Positions 25,745-33,708 of a stretch of 38,570 nucleotides of DNA are shown here, in pieces; the first letter of the stretch is position 1, and the number at the start of each line of letters is the position of its first letter. The stretch is from Clostridiales bacterium (GTDB taxonomy: Bacteria; Bacillota; Clostridia; Lachnospirales; WQUN01). The position numbers were made by a program, and so were the translations under genes. Where the stretch lies: NCBI GenBank assembly GCA_031271295.1, contig JAISVZ010000086.1, positions 1 to 38,570 of the forward strand. The letters run 5' to 3'. Under the pieces are notes generated by a model. The model did no database searches, had not been told where the DNA came from, and was given only the letters and a program-made list of their open reading frames with translations.

Positions 25745-26804
25745 TTAAAACCTCCCCCTCCGGCTTTGCATCCTTTTTCATTATGTGAATTTCGTCCGGG
25801 CCGATAAATAAACCAACATTTTCGCCGGGTTTGGACATTTTCGTTGAATGAATTTTCCAAACAAAACCCGCAGCCTGAACCAGCATTTCGTAATGTACGC
25901 CCTTAAAGGTTGTGTTTAATACGGTTCCTTTTAGCTGCCCTTCGCTTTCATTTGTAATTTTTATATCCTCCGGGCGTATTACAACATCCACGCCGCTCAT
26001 TTGCCCAAAACCCGCGTCTACACATTTAAACTTTGCGCCGGCAAATTCCGCCAAATAATCCTCGCGCATTATTCCTTCAATTATATTGCTCTCGCCGATA
26101 AAATCCGCAATAAAGGCGTTTTTAGGTTCGTTGTAAATATCCTCCGGAGCGCCTATTTGCCCAATTACGCCGTTATTCATAACCGCTATTGTATCGGACA
26201 TGGTAAGCGCCTCTTCCTGGTCGTGGGTAACGTAAACGAAGGTTATGCCAAGCTTTTGCTGCATATTTTTAAGTTCTATCTGCATTTCCTTGCGCAGCTT
26301 TAAATCCAGCGCGCCAAGCGGTTCGTCTAAGAGCAAAACCTCCGGTTCGTTAACAAGCGCGCGGGCAATGGCTATTCTTTGCTGCTGCCCGCCCGAAAGC
26401 GACGAGACGGGGCGCTTTTCAAACCCTTTAAGGTTTACAAGCTTTAGCATACCCTCCACTTTTTCTTTTATAACATTTTCGCGCATTTTTTTAATTCTAA
26501 GCCCAAAGGCGATATTATCCGCAACGTTTAAATGAGGGAAAAGCGCGTACCTTTGAAACACCGTGTTTACGCGGCGTTTATACGGCGGCAGGTTTAAAAT
26601 ACTTTCCCCGTCGAAGAGTAAATCCCCCTTTGTGGGGTATTCAAAGCCGGCAATTATGCGCAGTGTGGTGGTTTTACCGCAGCCGGACGGCCCTAATAGC
26701 GTTAGAAATTCGTTTTTATTAATATACAGGCTTATATTGTGAAGAACCGTTACATCATTAAACTTTTTGGTAACGTTTACAAGGTCAATCAGCCGTTTTG
26801 CCAA
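25734..26804 (-). CDS. potA: Spermidine/putrescine ABC transporter ATPase
   Basis: ABC ATPase of 356 residues. Walker A is GPSGCGKTT near residue 38, the signature is [15 protein letters not shown], Walker B is [12 protein letters not shown], and the switch His is in [10 protein letters not shown]-terminal TOBE-like domain includes VVIRPEDI. It powers polyamine uptake through PotBC. The frame opens further upstream (26822), but AAGGAGG there sits 8 bases before the TTG at 26804, which gives [15 protein letters not shown], a normal PotA start. It follows the XRE regulator by about 33 bp. Confidence 0.93.
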   Translation of the reverse strand: MAKRLIDLVNVTKKFNDVTVLHNISLYINKNEFLTLLGPSGCGKTTTLRIIAGFEYPTKGDLLFDGESILNLPPYKRRVNTVFQRYALFPHLNVADNIAFGLRIKKMRENVIKEKVEGMLKLVNLKGFEKRPVSSLSGGQQQRIAIARALVNEPEVLLLDEPLGALDLKLRKEMQIELKNMQQKLGITFVYVTHDQEEALTMSDTIAVMNNGVIGQIGAPEDIYNEPKNAFIADFIGESNIIEGIMREDYLAEFAGAKFKCVDAGFGQMSGVDVVIRPEDIKITNESEGQLKGTVLNTTFKGVHYEMLVQAAGFVWKIHSTKMSKPGENVGLFIGPDEIHIMKKDAKPEGEVLNEE

Positions 26805-26837
26805 AGCTTTGCCCTCCTTCAAAACAAAAATTCCAAA

Positions 26838-27380
26838 TCAAAAATTTGGCGGCGCGCAAACCCAGATAACCCCGGCATCTTGCGCCGCTGACGCGTTTTC
26901 AATAAAGTGCTCCGAATTCGCCTTATAATAAAAGCTTTCCCCTTTTTTTGCCTTGTAACGCACATCCCCTATATTTAAAACAATTTTACCCGAAAGCACA
27001 TAGCCGAAAACCTCGCACTCGTTGGGGTACTGCAAAGATGAGCGCCCGTTTGGCTTAAGCGTTAAAAATATAGGCTCCATTTTATTTTTCTGCGCGTTGG
27101 GGATTATCCACGTTACCTGAGATTTTAAATCGTCGTTTGCGCTTACAAAAAAATCCTCACCGCCGAAAACTATTTTTTCCGCCTGCGTTTCGTTGAAAAA
27201 ATCCTTGAGGTTGGTGCCGAGAGATTCGAGAATATCCACAAGCGTTGCGATAGAAGGCGATGTTAAATCGCGTTCAAGCTGAGAAATAAACCCTTTGGAC
27301 AATTCGCACCTGTGGGCAAGTTCCTCCTGCGTTAAATTCATTTGAATTCTTAACCGTTTTATTTTTTCTCCGATTTCCAT
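26838..27380 (-). CDS. XRE-family regulator with C-terminal cupin domain
   Basis: A 180-residue regulator. An N-terminal helix-turn-helix (EKIKRLRIQMNLTQEELAHR, then LSKGFISQLERDLTSPSIATL) is followed by a cupin domain (SLQYPNECEVFGYVLSGKIV, GESFYYKANSEHFIEN). PuuR-like proteins of this architecture sense polyamines or related metabolites. It is the first gene of the pot operon and most likely its autoregulated repressor. An operator-like repeat overlaps the expected transcription start (27451-27477). Only a weak ribosome site (GTGAG) precedes the ATG. Confidence 0.88.
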   Translation of the reverse strand: MEIGEKIKRLRIQMNLTQEELAHRCELSKGFISQLERDLTSPSIATLVDILESLGTNLKDFFNETQAEKIVFGGEDFFVSANDDLKSQVTWIIPNAQKNKMEPIFLTLKPNGRSSLQYPNECEVFGYVLSGKIVLNIGDVRYKAKKGESFYYKANSEHFIENASAAQDAGVIWVCAPPNF

Positions 27381-27450
27381 GTTTTTAGCTCACTTTGCCG
27401 ATGTTATGCACCGTTTAAATTTTTTTGAAACATTTTGCGTTTCGGGTTAC

Positions 27451-27477
27451 TAAACTTTTTGTTTAATAGAACTAAAC
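27451..27477. promoter_or_regulatory. Operator-like repeat of the pot operon
   Basis: TAAAC-N5-GTTTA-N7-TAAAC: two overlapping inverted repeats sharing the central GTTTA. It lies about 7-33 bases downstream of the predicted start from the promoter at 27491-27519, a repressor-type position. Confidence 0.5.
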
Positions 27478-27490
27478 CGAAAACAAACAC

Positions 27491-27519
27491 ATTTAATCAT
27501 AAATTTATTTTTGTGTCAA
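27491..27519 (-). promoter_or_regulatory. Promoter of the XRE-potABCD operon
   Basis: Minus-strand TTGACA (27514-27519), 17-bp spacer, TTAAAT (27491-27496). This is a consensus -35 with ideal spacing. The leader to the regulator ATG is about 105 bases. Confidence 0.7.
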
Positions 27520-27640
27520 CAGTTATTTTGAAGATGTGCGCGCGCTGGAGATAAACAGGAGAAAAGGTATAAACGTTTGAAGCCGCTCGCTCTATTATGG
27601 TTTTGTTAGCAAAATAAAACCGGAAAGGAGTGATTAAAGT

Positions 27641-28090
27641 ATGAACGAAAAAACCGTAAAGGCCGGAGCGGCCGGAATAAGCGCCTTACTGGCGTATTTG
27701 GGCCAAATTTTTACACCGCTGTTTTTTATTATGATAGCGTTTGAAGTTTTAGACTATATAACGGGTATTACAGCGGCAGTTAAAAAGGAAGGCGGGTTAT
27801 CAAGCACAGAGGCGCTGTGGGGTTTTGTTAAAAAGGCGTGTTACTTCATAGCGGTGGGCGTGGCTTTTTTATTCGACTACGCCATTGTGGAAACTGCGGC
27901 AAGCATAGGAATTGAATATAACATGCAGCCGGTGTTCGGAACGCTCTCTATTTGTTACTTGCTATCTACCGAGGGCATATCCATTGTTGAAAACTTGGAA
28001 ACATTAGGAGTTAGAGTGCCGTTTCTCACCTCTTCGCTGAAAGCGTACCGGGATAAGGCAAATTCGGCGCAAAAGAAAGCGAGTTCATGA
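27641..28090 (+). CDS. Phage-type holin family protein, standing alone
   Basis: A 149-residue protein with about three hydrophobic segments (GISALLAYLGQIFTPLFFIM, ACYFIAVGVAFLFDYAIVET, VFGTLSICYLLSTEGISIVE) and the FEVLDYITGITAA signature of the phage holin / toxin-secretion holin family. It has a charged C-terminal tail. Such proteins open the membrane for endolysins, or for toxin export as TcdE does. No endolysin, phage gene or toxin is next to it, so it is either a prophage relic or a domesticated gene. A strong site GGAAAGGAGTGATTAAAGT precedes the ATG, and a clean terminator follows, so it looks like an intact monocistronic unit. Confidence 0.85.
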   Translation: MNEKTVKAGAAGISALLAYLGQIFTPLFFIMIAFEVLDYITGITAAVKKEGGLSSTEALWGFVKKACYFIAVGVAFLFDYAIVETAASIGIEYNMQPVFGTLSICYLLSTEGISIVENLETLGVRVPFLTSSLKAYRDKANSAQKKASS

Positions 28091-28096
28091 ATAGGC

Positions 28097-28145
28097 CAAA
28101 AAAACGCTCCAAGCTAAAACAAGCTTGAAGCGTTTTTTTTATTTT
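28097..28145 (+). terminator. Rho-independent terminator of the holin gene
   Basis: AACGCTCCAAGCT pairs with AAGCTTGAAGCGTT (one mismatch), followed by eight T. Confidence 0.88.
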
Positions 28146-28222
28146 TGTGGCTTTAAACATCCGTGTGTGATATTCTATCGCAAGAAATAAAGAAACAACA
28201 GCGCAAAACGAGAGGAAAACCC

Positions 28223-29566
28223 ATGAAAAACACAAACAGTATAAACGCAAAGCTCCACAGCGAAACTGCGGCAAAAGAAAGCGCCGCTTACATGAGCGCC
28301 AAAACAATTGCCGCGGAAACCTTAGGCTGCAAGGTTAACGCCTGCGACACTCAGGCAATGCTTGAATTATTTATAAAGGAAGGCTACCGAGCCGTGGATT
28401 TTTCACAGCCGGCGGATGTATATTTAATTAACACATGCTCCGTTACGAATATCGGAGATAAAAAATCCCGCCAAATGATACGGCGGGCTAAGAAGCAAAA
28501 CCCCGCCGCAATTGTTGTGGCGGCAGGCTGTTATGCGCAAACTAACCCCGCCGAAGCTTCCGCAACCGGCGCGGACATTTTAATAGGCAATACCGAACGC
28601 GCAAACGCGGTATATTACGTTAAAGAATTTGAACGCGAAAAAACGGCGCGAAAAACCGTTTCGCAAATTACGGACGAACGTATTTTTGAGGAACTGCAAA
28701 TTGAAAATTTGAACGGGCATACAAGGGGCTACGTTAAAATTCAGGACGGCTGCGATAATTTTTGTTCTTACTGCATTGTGCCGTACGCAAGGGGACGGGC
28801 GCGAAGCAGGAAAATTCAGGACTGCGTTTCGCAGTGCAAACGGCTTGCGGAAAACGGCTTTACAGAAATTGTATTATCCGGTATTAATATTGCCTCTTAC
28901 GGCAAGGATTTAGAAAACGAAACCCTAACCGGTTTAATTGCGGCCATTCACGATATACCGGGAATTAAACGCATAAGGTTTAGCTCCGCAGACCCAAGGC
29001 TTATGACAAACAGTTTTATCGGGTTTTTAAAAACTCTTCCGAAAATATGCGATTTTTTTCACTTATCCCTGCAAAGCGGGTGCGATAAAACGCTGCTTCG
29101 CATGAACCGTAAGTACGATACCGCCCTTTACGCGAGTACCGCCGAATCCATAAGGAGTTTTTACCCGGACGCGGCAATTACAACGGATATAATAGTTGGC
29201 TTTCCCGGCGAAACCGAAAAGGATTTTCGCGACAGTTACGATTTTTGCGGCAAAATGCGTTTTGCTAAAATTCATGTGTTCCCGTTTTCCGCAAAAAAGG
29301 GTACCGCCGCATGTTCAATGGAAGGGCAAGTACCGTATGCCGAAAAGAAAAAACGCGAAGAGGCGATGCTTATTTTGGCGCAAAACCTACGCGGCGGATT
29401 TTTGGATGAAAACGCGGGAAAAATAAAAAGTGTCCTCTTTGAAAAGGAGGAAAACGGATTTTTAAGCGGATATACCGAAAACTATATATCGGTTAAAACG
29501 GAGAATTGCGCGGCCAAGGTAAATACCGTTAAAAATGTACTCCTTAAAAGACATATGATAAGCTAA
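28223..29566 (+). CDS. mtaB: tRNA t6A37 methylthiotransferase MtaB
   Basis: Radical-SAM methylthiotransferase of 447 residues that turns t6A37 of tRNA into ms2t6A. N-terminal cluster cysteines are in TLGCKVNACDTQ, NTCSVTN and AGCYAQTNP. The radical-SAM motif is DGCDNFCSYCIVPYARG (CxxxCxxC). The C-terminus is TRAM-like (NGFLSGYTENYISVK). KVNACDTQ separates it from MiaB/RimO. The N-terminus is ~33 residues longer than usual. An internal ATG (MSAKTIAAETLGCK) could be the true start, but the ATG at 28223 has AGAGGAAAACCC upstream. The stop codon TAA runs directly into a MITE-like hairpin. Confidence 0.92.
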   Translation: MKNTNSINAKLHSETAAKESAAYMSAKTIAAETLGCKVNACDTQAMLELFIKEGYRAVDFSQPADVYLINTCSVTNIGDKKSRQMIRRAKKQNPAAIVVAAGCYAQTNPAEASATGADILIGNTERANAVYYVKEFEREKTARKTVSQITDERIFEELQIENLNGHTRGYVKIQDGCDNFCSYCIVPYARGRARSRKIQDCVSQCKRLAENGFTEIVLSGINIASYGKDLENETLTGLIAAIHDIPGIKRIRFSSADPRLMTNSFIGFLKTLPKICDFFHLSLQSGCDKTLLRMNRKYDTALYASTAESIRSFYPDAAITTDIIVGFPGETEKDFRDSYDFCGKMRFAKIHVFPFSAKKGTAACSMEGQVPYAEKKKREEAMLILAQNLRGGFLDENAGKIKSVLFEKEENGFLSGYTENYISVKTENCAAKVNTVKNVLLKRHMIS

Positions 29567-29668
29567 TACTAATTCCAATTTAAAAAGATGAAGCCAAGCC
29601 TCCAAAATCGCCGTGATCTTCGGCGTTTTTGGAGCGCCGGTTTCAAACTTTTTAAACAGAATTAGTAT
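29567..29668 (+). mobile_element. MITE-like hairpin element, copy 2
   Basis: 102 bp starting at the base after the mtaB stop. It has the same ends as copy 1, and the central hairpin CGCCGTGATCTTCGGCG then TTTTT is in the sense direction of mtaB, as a terminator would be. The flank CCAAAA/TTTTGG extends the stem. Confidence 0.82.
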
Positions 29669-29702
29669 GAGATAAGTAAGCGCAGGGAGTTTGATATATG
29701 CC

Positions 29703-30263
29703 ATGCCTGAAAAATTATTTTTTTGTTTTGTTTTGCTTTGCTTTTTTATTTCTTTAAAAAAACGCGCATGGGAAGATAAACGCGACGCTTTTCTTTTGCG
29801 TTTGGCAATGGCGGCCACGGTAATGGCGGATTTTATGATGATTGTTGCAGGAAACAACAAAGCCGGTTTGGTTTTTTTCTGCATAGCCCAGCTTGTATAT
29901 GCCGTGCGCTTTAAGGGAATAAAAAAAGCCGCTAAAACCTTTGTTTTGGCGGCGCTTGTTTTTGGCGTTTCCGCTTTGGCGGCGTTTCGCTTTATGCCAT
30001 ATTTTTACGCGGAGGCACATATGGCTTTATTTTACGCGGTGTGCATTTTATCTGCGGTATCCGGCAGTTTCGCAGCGTATAAAAAGCGCCCGTCTCGGAA
30101 AAAAGCAATTGCTTTTTCGGGAATGGCGCTCTTTTTATTGTGCGATATTAACGTTGCGCTGTTTAATTTGTTTCATGGCATCGTTTTCAGAGTTATGATT
30201 TGGGTTTTTTATTTGCCGTCGCAAATTTTGCTTTCACTGAGCGCGCAAACGCGCAATGAGTAA
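29703..30263 (+). CDS. YhhN-family membrane protein (lysoplasmalogenase-like)
   Basis: A 186-residue protein, largely hydrophobic, with roughly seven membrane segments. The pattern AMAATVMADFMMIV ... FFCIAQLVYAVRF and, later, SGMALFLLCDINVALFNL resembles the YhhN/TMEM86 family, whose animal member hydrolyses lysoplasmalogen. In anaerobes that make plasmalogens such an activity is plausible, but this is a family-level guess. The start is uncertain: AGGGAG is 12 bases before the ATG at 29703 and too close to the in-frame TTG at 29691. It lies just after MITE copy 2. Confidence 0.65.
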   Translation: MPEKLFFCFVLLCFFISLKKRAWEDKRDAFLLRLAMAATVMADFMMIVAGNNKAGLVFFCIAQLVYAVRFKGIKKAAKTFVLAALVFGVSALAAFRFMPYFYAEAHMALFYAVCILSAVSGSFAAYKKRPSRKKAIAFSGMALFLLCDINVALFNLFHGIVFRVMIWVFYLPSQILLSLSAQTRNE

Positions 30264-30306
30264 GCGCGGAGCGGTAATTAAGCCAAACCAAGAAAAGCCA
30301 AAGGGT

Positions 30307-31689
30307 TTAACCCGCCGACCCAAGTATAATAACGATATCGTATTTTTCGTCTATTCCGGGGTCCGCTAAAACGACGGATTCTTCAAACACCTTTGCCAGT
30401 TCCGTATAATCGCCGTCGGTTTTAACCATAATCCTTGTTTTTGCCGATTTGTCGCCGTAGTAGTTGCCCACATTTATTACGTTAAAGCCGTAGCCGCGAA
30501 GTTTCTCGCTGACATCCGCCGCGTAGCCTTCAATATCCGCTCCGTTAAGAACCTGTATTCTCATTTTTTTGATATCGGTAGGTTCGGGCGGAGTTTGCGG
30601 TTCCTCGTCCGTACCCTCTTCCGCCGGCGCGGGCGTTTCTTTGAAAAATATTTCGTCCACCAATTTCTTTGTTTCCTCTTCGTCCATAATAAAGTAAGAC
30701 GCCTCGTTTATTGTGGAATCCGTACCCGGCAGCGTGTAGGTTGAAAAACTGCCCTCGGTTAAATCCCCTATATATTTAACGTATTTCGGCACATCCGCAA
30801 TGGTGAAGTTCGTTTGCACATAACTTATTATGGTTGAGGCGAAGCTCGGAGCGTTTTGAATTATAGTTTCCTTGTTCAGCACCTGTTCAAAAAAGAGCTT
30901 CATAAAGGCTTGCTGCATTTCAATTCGCTGCAAATCGCCGCGCGGGTATGTGTTGCGGTAACGCACAACGCCCTCCGCCATTTCGCCGTTTAAAAGCTGC
31001 ATTCCCTCCGGTACGGAAATAACGAGGTTTTGCCCCGGTGTTGGGTCCTCGTAGTAAAAACCGCCCGCGGGTACTTCCATCCAAATTCCGCCCACCGCGT
31101 CCACAATATTGCGGAACGCGTCGAGGCTGACTTCCGCGTTGTAATCAATAGGCACGCCAAGCAGTTCTTCAATTTGGTTTTCCAAAAACAGCATTCCGCT
31201 TTCCTTGCCCGCGTACGAATGCACGGCGTTCATTTTCATTACTCCGCTTGGCGGCACGTATTTGCCCGCCTCCTGCAATTTCGCAACATTTTCCTCCGAC
31301 ATTTTTGTGTAAGTATCCCTTGGTATGGAAACAAGCGAAACCGTTTTTGCGTTCGAATCGAAACAGCCTACCAAAATAACGTCCGTAAGCATGTTAAACG
31401 CGTCGGTTCCCGCTATAAGAAAGTTCGTTTTTACGGGAGTATCCGCCGAAGGGTTTGTTATTACCGTTCCGGATTCCGTAACCTGCGTGCCGGACGGGTT
31501 AGAATCCGTAACGGGCAGGGACGGTTCGGGAGTTATAACATTTCCCTTTGAAAGCCATGAATACGCAAAAAGCCCGACAATTAAAAAAACGGAGAAACAG
31601 CCGATAATTATAAGTACCAAGCGGATATATACGGAGAATAAGTTTTTACTGTTGCCCTCCGGGGTATCTTGTTTTTTTTGTTTCAACAA
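30307..31689 (-). CDS. LytR-CpsA-Psr (LCP) cell-wall glycopolymer ligase
   Basis: About 460 residues: a short basic cytoplasmic tail, one membrane helix (IRLVLIIIGCFSVFLIVGLFA, split here as IRLVLIIIGC and FSVFLIVGLF), a Pro/Thr/Ser linker, then the extracellular LCP domain. LCP landmarks are TDVILVGCFDSNAKTVSLVS, PRDTY, and the Arg-rich YRNTYPRGDLQRIEMQQAF. The C-terminus has a LytR_C domain (MRIQVLNGADIEGYA). LCP proteins transfer lipid-linked glycopolymers such as teichoic acid or capsule onto peptidoglycan. AAGGAG precedes several TTG codons, and spacing favours 31689 or 31686 over 31695. It may attach the glycan made by the rfb-type operon, but it is not linked to it in the map. Confidence 0.9.
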   Translation of the reverse strand: MLKQKKQDTPEGNSKNLFSVYIRLVLIIIGCFSVFLIVGLFAYSWLSKGNVITPEPSLPVTDSNPSGTQVTESGTVITNPSADTPVKTNFLIAGTDAFNMLTDVILVGCFDSNAKTVSLVSIPRDTYTKMSEENVAKLQEAGKYVPPSGVMKMNAVHSYAGKESGMLFLENQIEELLGVPIDYNAEVSLDAFRNIVDAVGGIWMEVPAGGFYYEDPTPGQNLVISVPEGMQLLNGEMAEGVVRYRNTYPRGDLQRIEMQQAFMKLFFEQVLNKETIIQNAPSFASTIISYVQTNFTIADVPKYVKYIGDLTEGSFSTYTLPGTDSTINEASYFIMDEEETKKLVDEIFFKETPAPAEEGTDEEPQTPPEPTDIKKMRIQVLNGADIEGYAADVSEKLRGYGFNVINVGNYYGDKSAKTRIMVKTDGDYTELAKVFEESVVLADPGIDEKYDIVIILGSAG

Positions 31690-31791
31690 CGCCAACTCCT
31701 TATTTTTGTGCTTTAGAAATCAATAATACTCCAAAAGCTGTTATGAATCAAGAGTTCACGCAAAGATATATCCGAAACTTAAAAATATTAA

Positions 31792-31820
31792 TTGACAATA
31801 TGAAAATTTATTGTTAGAAT
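31792..31820 (+). promoter_or_regulatory. Strong promoter of tRNA-Trp
   Basis: TTGACA (31792-31797), 17-bp spacer, TAGAAT (31815-31820), about 58 bases before the mature tRNA. The leader contains an AGAGCTT/AAGCTCT inverted repeat. Confidence 0.75.
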
Positions 31821-31878
31821 CTCCTTGCTTGCAAAGAGCTTACGTATAACTTGTGAGGTTTAAAAAAGCTCTAAGTTT

Positions 31879-31949
31879 AGGGGTATGATGTAATGGTAAC
31901 ATGCCGGTCTCCAAAACCGTTCTTGAGGGTTCAAGTCCTTCTACCCCTG
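31879..31949 (+). tRNA. trnW: tRNA-Trp (CCA anticodon)
   Basis: 71 nt. The acceptor stem is AGGGGTA with TACCCCT, the D arm is ATGTAATGGTAACAT, and the anticodon loop is CTCCAAA with CCA at 31911-31913. The T arm is GAGGGTTCAAGTCCTTC, and the discriminator base is G. The 3' CCA is not encoded. The lowest anticodon-stem pair looks mismatched (C-T). Confidence 0.93.
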
Positions 31950-31961
31950 TCGCAAAAGAAA

Positions 31962-32010
31962 ATAAGTGCCAAAACCGGAACACTTCGGATTTATGGCACT
32001 TTTCTAATTT
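31962..32010 (+). terminator. Hairpin after tRNA-Trp
   Basis: AAGTGCCA (31964-31971) pairs with TGGCACTT (31994-32001). Inside is a CCG/CGG mini-stem, and TTTCTAATTTT follows. It likely ends the tRNA transcript or attenuates the following transporter gene. Confidence 0.6.
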
Positions 32011-32026
32011 TAAGAGGTGGTTTAAA

Positions 32027-32935
32027 TTGCCAAAAACATCACGGCGAATAAGAAATATTGTTATTTCGGCTGTTTTTTTAAGTATTGCGCTATCTTTAAA
32101 GCTCTTCTTCTCGTTAGACTCAATCCCGCTTTTTGGGGAAAACGGAATGCGTATCGGCGTTTCAAGTACGTTTTCCGCAATGCCCGCAATTTTATTCGGC
32201 CCTCTTTACGGAGCGGTAACCTCGGCACTGCTTGATATTCTTGGTTTTATAATAAAACCTACGGGCAGCTTTTTGCCCTACCTTACCGCCTCCGCCGCGC
32301 TTGGCGGGTTTTTGCGCGGCTTTTTGTGGAACATTTTAAAAAACAAAAACGAAAAAAATATCCGTTTAACTCTTTTCATAATTGCGCTAACGGCGCTTTT
32401 CCTGGGCTTGTTAAATATCTTCTTCCTTAACGACGACGGTATTACTCCCATGTTTTACGCCAACGCAAACGCCTCGGTTGTACCCGATTTAAGCCAAATG
32501 CATTATATCAGTTCCGTGCTTATAAGAAGAACGATTAACTCCTCGGACCCGGCGGGTTCAATTTCAATGTATATTACCGTAGCAACGGCCGGGCTTATTG
32601 GGTTTGCGTTGTTTTGCATTGTTTTGCTTGCCGCCGATTTAATGTTTTCCAAACGGATTTCCCGCTTGGCAAGCAGTTCCGGCGGGAAAACTTACGCGGT
32701 TCAAATTTTATCGGCAATGCTCATATCCGGCTTTACCGTTACAACCTTAAACACCGTTTCCCTGCGCGAATTTTTATACGAATCGTGGCAGCTCCTGCCT
32801 TTTTCGGTTGTTTGGATGCCGCGCGTTATAGAGGAAATTGTAATGTCGGTGGTAAACTCGTACTTTATAATTACCCTTTATATGATTGCGAAAAAAACGG
32901 GGCTTGTTCCCGAAAAAAAAGGAACCGAAAAGTAA
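32027..32935 (+). CDS. ECF transporter S component, FolT-like
   Basis: A 302-residue membrane protein. The N-terminal half matches the substrate-binding S components of energy-coupling-factor vitamin transporters, most like the folate group: RRIRNIVISAVFLSIALSL, STFSAMPAILFGPLYGAVTS and DILGFIIKPTGSFLPYLTAS. S components are usually 170-220 residues. This one is longer, with an inserted loop (NDDGITPMFYANANASVVPD) and extra C-terminal segments. The start is the TTG at 32027, with AAGAGGTGG upstream. A frame that reaches back through the tRNA is discarded. No EcfA or EcfT gene is nearby, so it would share a module encoded elsewhere. I see no THF riboswitch before it. Confidence 0.82.
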   Translation: MPKTSRRIRNIVISAVFLSIALSLKLFFSLDSIPLFGENGMRIGVSSTFSAMPAILFGPLYGAVTSALLDILGFIIKPTGSFLPYLTASAALGGFLRGFLWNILKNKNEKNIRLTLFIIALTALFLGLLNIFFLNDDGITPMFYANANASVVPDLSQMHYISSVLIRRTINSSDPAGSISMYITVATAGLIGFALFCIVLLAADLMFSKRISRLASSSGGKTYAVQILSAMLISGFTVTTLNTVSLREFLYESWQLLPFSVVWMPRVIEEIVMSVVNSYFIITLYMIAKKTGLVPEKKGTEK

Positions 32936-32956
32936 CTCTTGCCGGTTCCTTTATAT
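32918..32956. terminator. Bidirectional terminator overlapping the S-component stop
   Basis: AAAGGAACCG (32918-32927) pairs with CGGTTCCTTT (32943-32952). A-rich flank on the left, TATATATTA on the right. It sits between convergent genes ending at 32935 and 32958, and the stem includes the last codons of the S-component gene. Confidence 0.8.
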
Positions 32957-32957
32957 A

Positions 32958-33497
32958 TTACATCATTCTGCCGCAAAACAAACAAAATTTATCGTTTGCG
33001 TCGTTCTGCTTGCCGCACGCCCTGCACACCTTCACCGGTTTATCTTCAATGTGCTCCTGCCGCGTTTCGGCTTCCGGCATATATTCATCCGCCAAACCCG
33101 GCGCTTTATGCGCTGAAACTGTATCTTCCCCGGTAAGATCCGCCGCGCCGCTTGCCCTATACCCGCACTTTGAGCAAAATTCCGCGTCCTTATCCATTTG
33201 AGCCAAGCATTTCGGGCAGGTTTTAACTCCTTTAATTGTTTCAAGCTGCTGGCGCAGTTTCTGTATTTTATCCTCCTGCTTAACAACCTCTAAATATTTT
33301 TCGTCAAACACCTTGCCGAGCGACCCTCCGTATTGGTATATTTCCGCAACCTTTTTCCCGATATCGGTGTAAATTGCTTTTAACTTGTCCTCCTCGGCGG
33401 ATAAGCTAAAGGATATTTTTGTGGTTTTTAACATTTCGCCGGACGTTTTCGCAATCGTGCTGGTTATTTTCATAATGCTTTCTTTTATATCGCTCAT
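32958..33497 (-). CDS. Double zinc-ribbon protein with coiled coil
   Basis: A 179-residue protein of unknown role. Residues ~1-85 are helical, and a stretch around YLEVVKQEDKIQKLRQQLET looks like a coiled coil. Two zinc ribbons follow: CPKCLAQMDKDAEFCSKCG (about 92-110) and, at the C-terminus, CRACGKQNDANDKFCLFCG. They are joined by an acidic, disordered-looking linker. Such small zinc-ribbon proteins are common in Clostridia without known function. The ATG at 33497 has AAAGGCGAG upstream and gives MSDIKESIMKITSTIAK. An in-frame extension to 33647 would run into the neighbouring MITE-like repeat and is rejected. Confidence 0.8.
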   Translation of the reverse strand: MSDIKESIMKITSTIAKTSGEMLKTTKISFSLSAEEDKLKAIYTDIGKKVAEIYQYGGSLGKVFDEKYLEVVKQEDKIQKLRQQLETIKGVKTCPKCLAQMDKDAEFCSKCGYRASGAADLTGEDTVSAHKAPGLADEYMPEAETRQEHIEDKPVKVCRACGKQNDANDKFCLFCGRMM

Positions 33498-33591
33498 AAT
33501 AACCGCTCGCCTTTCTAAAAAAGTATATCTTTCTATAATGTTATATACGAAGTTACAGTATCCCGGTCTTAATAATTTACCGCTCCAATTC

Positions 33592-33708
33592 ATACTAATT
33601 CTGTTTAAAAAGTTTGAAACCGTCGCCCCAAAAACGCCGAAAATCACGGCGATTTTGGGGGCTTGGCTTGGCTTGGCTTGGCTTCAACTTTTTAAATTGG
33701 AATCAGTA
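33592..33708 (-). mobile_element. MITE-like hairpin element, copy 3, with expanded pentamer
   Basis: 117 bp, reading on the minus strand from the manA stop (TGA then TACTGATTCC). The hairpin CGCCGTGATTTTCGGCG plus TTTTT is in the sense direction of manA. It is 15 bp longer than the other copies because GGCTT (AAGCC on the coding strand) is repeated near 33661-33684. Confidence 0.82.

Noticed and set aside
27641-28090. Prophage region around the holin
   Set aside because: No other phage-like gene on either side; neighbours are a polyamine operon and mtaB.
31950-32026. THF riboswitch before the FolT-like gene
   Set aside because: The hairpin is a simple 8-bp stem with a T-rich tail, which fits a terminator. 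Conserved THF-aptamer sequence is not seen.
31901-32026. N-terminal extension of the S-component frame through tRNA-Trp
   Set aside because: It would translate the tRNA. TTG 32027 has a good ribosome site and the right family N-terminus.
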